Shown: positions 5,435-7,191 of the stretch, piece by piece | Layout of the letters: every line of letters starts with the position of its first letter | Numbering within the stretch: position 1 is the stretch's first letter | Origin: an uncultured Eubacteriales bacterium | GTDB lineage: Bacteria > Bacillota > Clostridia > Oscillospirales > CAG-272 | Assembly: GCA_905201895.1 (NCBI GenBank) | Contig: CAJKPX010000087.1 | Span: forward strand, 1-7,191 | Length of the DNA: 7,191 nucleotides | Direction: 5' to 3' | Program-made: the position numbers and the translations under genes | Notes under the pieces: model-generated | What the model was told of the DNA's origin: nothing | The model's input: only the letters and a program-made list of their open reading frames with translations | Database searches by the model: none

Positions 5435-6205
5435 ATGGATAATGCACTTTTCTACAATTCCTTCGGATTTCGGATGCTATCGGCAAAAAAATACCGACAC
5501 ACCGACAACTCGCGTGGCATCGACCGCCATTTTCTCGCGCGAATGCAACGGGGCAAGGCTCGCTTCGTCACCTGCTCGGGCGAGGAGATGGAGCTGGCGG
5601 CAGGCGACGTATTTTACCTCCCGCTCGGGCTCTGCTACCACTCCTATTGGACACCCCTGGATGGCTCCGTGGAATGGGAATCCTACGCCTTTCTGTGCTT
5701 TCCCGACAAAACGGGTAAGCAATACGCTATGCAAAGGCTGGATGCAAATGCCGCGCTCCATGCAAGTCTGGATGAGCTTGCCGCCGATATGCGCGTTTCA
5801 TCCAAGTCGGTCTCGCATCTCTACGCCGCTCTCGGTGAGGCACTCCCACAGATGCGTGAGCTCGATCCCGACCCACGCCGCGATCTCTACGCCAAGGCGC
5901 GCGGCTATATCCACTCACACCCCGATCTCCGCGTGTCCGAGCTGGCTCGGCATTGCGGCATGAGCGAATCGGGACTCTATGCCTTTTTCAGGTCCTACGC
6001 GGGCACCACGCCGATCACAGAGAAGAACCGCATTCTCGCGGGGCGTGCCATCACACTTCTCGGCACAACCGATCTCCCCGTAGAAGTAATCAGCGAGCGC
6101 GTGGGCTTTCAGTCGGTTGCCTACTTCCGCAGAATCATCAAGGCGGAATACGGCAAGACGCCAACCGAGCTACGCCGCGAGCAAAGAAAGAAATTTGGGT
6201 TATAG
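5435..6205 (+). CDS. AraC-family transcriptional regulator
   Basis: The 256-residue protein has an N-terminal cupin-like sensing half (about 1-110; note ELAAGDVFYLPLG at 53-65) and a C-terminal AraC-type DNA-binding domain (about 150-250). In the latter, VSELARHCGMSESGLYAFFR forms the first helix-turn-helix, and VEVISERVGFQSVAYFRRII-x-x-x-YGKTPTELR matches the strongly conserved second one. Most such proteins activate catabolic genes when their small-molecule ligand binds. It is transcribed divergently from the five-gene operon across 126 bases with overlapping promoters, so it very likely controls that operon and itself. The ATG at 5435 has only a weak AAAAAGG site 11 bases upstream, which may keep the protein level low despite the strong promoter. 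Family is certain; ligand and target sites are unknown. Confidence 0.95.
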   Translation: MDNALFYNSFGFRMLSAKKYRHTDNSRGIDRHFLARMQRGKARFVTCSGEEMELAAGDVFYLPLGLCYHSYWTPLDGSVEWESYAFLCFPDKTGKQYAMQRLDANAALHASLDELAADMRVSSKSVSHLYAALGEALPQMRELDPDPRRDLYAKARGYIHSHPDLRVSELARHCGMSESGLYAFFRSYAGTTPITEKNRILAGRAITLLGTTDLPVEVISERVGFQSVAYFRRIIKAEYGKTPTELRREQRKKFGL

Positions 6206-6224
6206 TCGGGGCTAGCCTCGGCTA
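6203..6224 (+). terminator. Weak hairpin between convergent genes, possible terminator
   Basis: Bases 6203-6211 can pair with 6216-6224 around a CTAG loop, giving 9 bp with two G-U pairs; the regulator's TAG stop forms the base of the stem. It fills most of the 23-base gap between two convergent genes, where a terminator is expected. No T-tract follows, and on the opposite strand the G-U pairs become mismatches, so the support is modest. Confidence 0.35.
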
Positions 6225-6228
6225 CCCA

Positions 6229-7002
6229 TCAAAGGAGCATGGCGTCGCGCAATGTCTTGGTGGCACGCAGGCGCGGCTGCATCTTTGCCGAAACGGGCAG
6301 ATAGCGCTCCACGCAAAGGTACATACAGCATCCGAGCGCGGGGCCGACCTGACGTACCAGCCGCGTGTGCGAGCCGCCAACCAAATAGAGGAAGGGGCAC
6401 GCAAGCTCACGGTTCAGGCGATGAATGGTTTGGAGCGACGCCATCTGCTCGTCCTCGCTATTTGATTTGCCCACGATCTTAACCACGTCGGCACCGCGTG
6501 CAATCTGCTCGCGTGCATACGCCAGCACCTCCTCCTCGCTAAAATAGCGTGAGGTGTGCGTGGAGATGAGCACCTCACCGCCGCGTGCGTGAATCTCGTC
6601 AATCAGCTTCTTCTGCCGCTCAACCGCCTCGGCGTCAAAGGTGAGCTGGTCGGGGGTTGGACAGAAGAAGTCGCCCATCACGTCGCAGAGCGTTGCGCCT
6701 GCCTCAAGACCCAGGAGCAGAAGCTCGGCGCGCTCCCCGTCGGTCAGGTCCCGACTTGCGCCGCCGCGGTAGGAGGTGATGTAGATCGGTCGCCCCTCGC
6801 AATAGGAAAAAATCCTTTTCAGCGTCTCAAGATTGCGGTACTCGGGCAAGAGATTGCAAAGCTGAATACCGAACGCCTCGGCGCCGTCATAGAGTGAGTT
6901 CATGATCGTGCAGATTGCCTCGTTGGGTGTTTTCTCCTGCACCATTGCAACGAGCAGAGGGCGCTCATATTCGAGGAACGTGGCTTTTTTGTTTTGTTTC
7001 AC
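6229..7002 (-). CDS. Type I 3-dehydroquinate dehydratase (AroD)-family protein, diverged
   Basis: The 257-residue, single-domain protein fits the type I dehydroquinase TIM barrel in length and pattern. It keeps the catalytic pair: His149 in LISTHTS and Lys175 in DVVKIVG, equivalent to E. coli AroD His143 and the Schiff-base Lys170. Arg214 (TRL) and Gln242 also align with Arg213 and Gln236. However, E. coli Glu46 and Arg48 (LEWR) align with Gln47 and Cys49 (IQLC), and the EGG segment containing Glu86 is reduced to YRGG (78-81). It may be a genuine but divergent shikimate enzyme or a Schiff-base lyase/aldolase for another substrate. The start is GTG at 7002, with AAAGG 9 bases upstream. It has its own promoter, converges on the AraC-type gene and has no other shikimate gene nearby in this window. 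Confidence 0.78.
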   Translation of the reverse strand: MKQNKKATFLEYERPLLVAMVQEKTPNEAICTIMNSLYDGAEAFGIQLCNLLPEYRNLETLKRIFSYCEGRPIYITSYRGGASRDLTDGERAELLLLGLEAGATLCDVMGDFFCPTPDQLTFDAEAVERQKKLIDEIHARGGEVLISTHTSRYFSEEEVLAYAREQIARGADVVKIVGKSNSEDEQMASLQTIHRLNRELACPFLYLVGGSHTRLVRQVGPALGCCMYLCVERYLPVSAKMQPRLRATKTLRDAMLL

Positions 7003-7039
7003 GGTCTGTTACCTTTCCTTTTCATGTTTTCGCAACGGC

Positions 7040-7057
7040 GCGGCTCACGCCTGCCGC
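7040..7057 (-). promoter_or_regulatory. Small GC-rich leader hairpin before the dehydratase-like gene
   Basis: GCGGC (7040-7044) pairs with GCCGC (7053-7057) around an eight-base loop, inside the roughly 59-base leader between the promoter and the GTG start. No T-tract follows. It may shape the leader or mean nothing. Confidence 0.2.
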
Positions 7058-7067
7058 ATCTGTATTG

Positions 7068-7096
7068 ATTATACCGCATTCTCCCCTTCCTTTCAA
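7068..7096 (-). promoter_or_regulatory. Sigma-A type promoter of the dehydratase-like gene
   Basis: On the minus strand there is TTGAAA (7096-7091, five of six consensus bases), a 17-base spacer and a perfect TATAAT (7073-7068). Start is expected near 7061. This makes the gene an independent unit from whatever lies further right. Confidence 0.8.
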
Positions 7097-7154
7097 TGAA
7101 AAAAGTGATCTCCGTTTAACATTTTCGAGCATTTTGGGGGAGAACTGAAAAAGG

Positions 7155-7191
7155 GGGTGAGTCAAATGCAAAAAATGCATTTGACTCACCC
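7155..7191 (-). terminator. Perfect 16-bp hairpin at the right edge, terminator of an off-window leftward gene
   Basis: Bases 7155-7170 pair perfectly with 7176-7191 around a five-A loop (as read on the plus strand). Two further G bases at 7153-7154 suggest that the stem continues past the window. Read leftward, the stem is followed by CC and then TTTTT (7152-7148, and T-rich to 7143), the form of an intrinsic terminator for a gene to the right. It thus insulates the dehydratase-like gene's promoter. Confidence 0.7.

Noticed and set aside
7000..7025. Eight-codon ORF (ATG at 7025) ending at the GTG start of the dehydratase-like gene
   Set aside because: It is too short to support, no ribosome site precedes its ATG, and it is probably chance.

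Overview
The window looks like chromosomal DNA of a low-to-mid GC Gram-positive anaerobe, most likely a clostridial member of Bacillota. The basis is the strong AGGAGG-type ribosome binding sites, near-consensus sigma-A promoters with 17-bp spacers, hairpin-plus-T-tract terminators, AT-rich intergenic DNA beside GC-rich coding DNA, and the flavour of the proteins. No mobile element, tRNA, rRNA or CRISPR array was seen. The placement is an inference, not a database result.

Layout, left to right. A perfect 44-base palindrome sits at the left edge. It is followed by a leftward gene for a MIF/phenylpyruvate tautomerase-like protein (62-406), with its own promoter (552-580), a long leader and a possible 26-residue arginine-rich leader ORF (419-499). 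Next is a tightly packed leftward operon of five genes (636-5308). In transcription order it encodes a zinc-less MDR dehydrogenase, a Gfo/Idh/MocA oxidoreductase, an extended-SDR (epimerase-like) protein, a PIG3-type quinone oxidoreductase and a metallo-beta-lactamase-fold hydrolase. The genes overlap by 4 bases or are separated by 3 to 5 bases. The operon has one clear promoter (5341-5369) and one clear terminator (614-649). Divergent from it is an AraC-family regulator (5435-6205), whose extended -10 promoter physically overlaps the operon promoter. Converging on the regulator is a leftward gene for a diverged type I 3-dehydroquinate dehydratase-like protein (6229-7002) with its own promoter (7068-7096). 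The right edge is half of another intergenic hairpin.

How the parts may work together: the AraC-type sensor (N-terminal cupin-like half, C-terminal double helix-turn-helix) probably controls the operon and itself through the shared 126-base intergenic region. The operon carries four nucleotide-dependent oxidoreductase-family proteins and one lactonase-like hydrolase, with no transporter or kinase. This suggests stepwise redox conversion of one small molecule (a sugar, cyclitol, glycoside or ring compound), possibly through a lactone opened by the hydrolase. The MDR plus Gfo/Idh pair resembles the two halves of fused bi-domain oxidoreductases, here as separate, translationally coupled genes. 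The substrate cannot be named from sequence alone.
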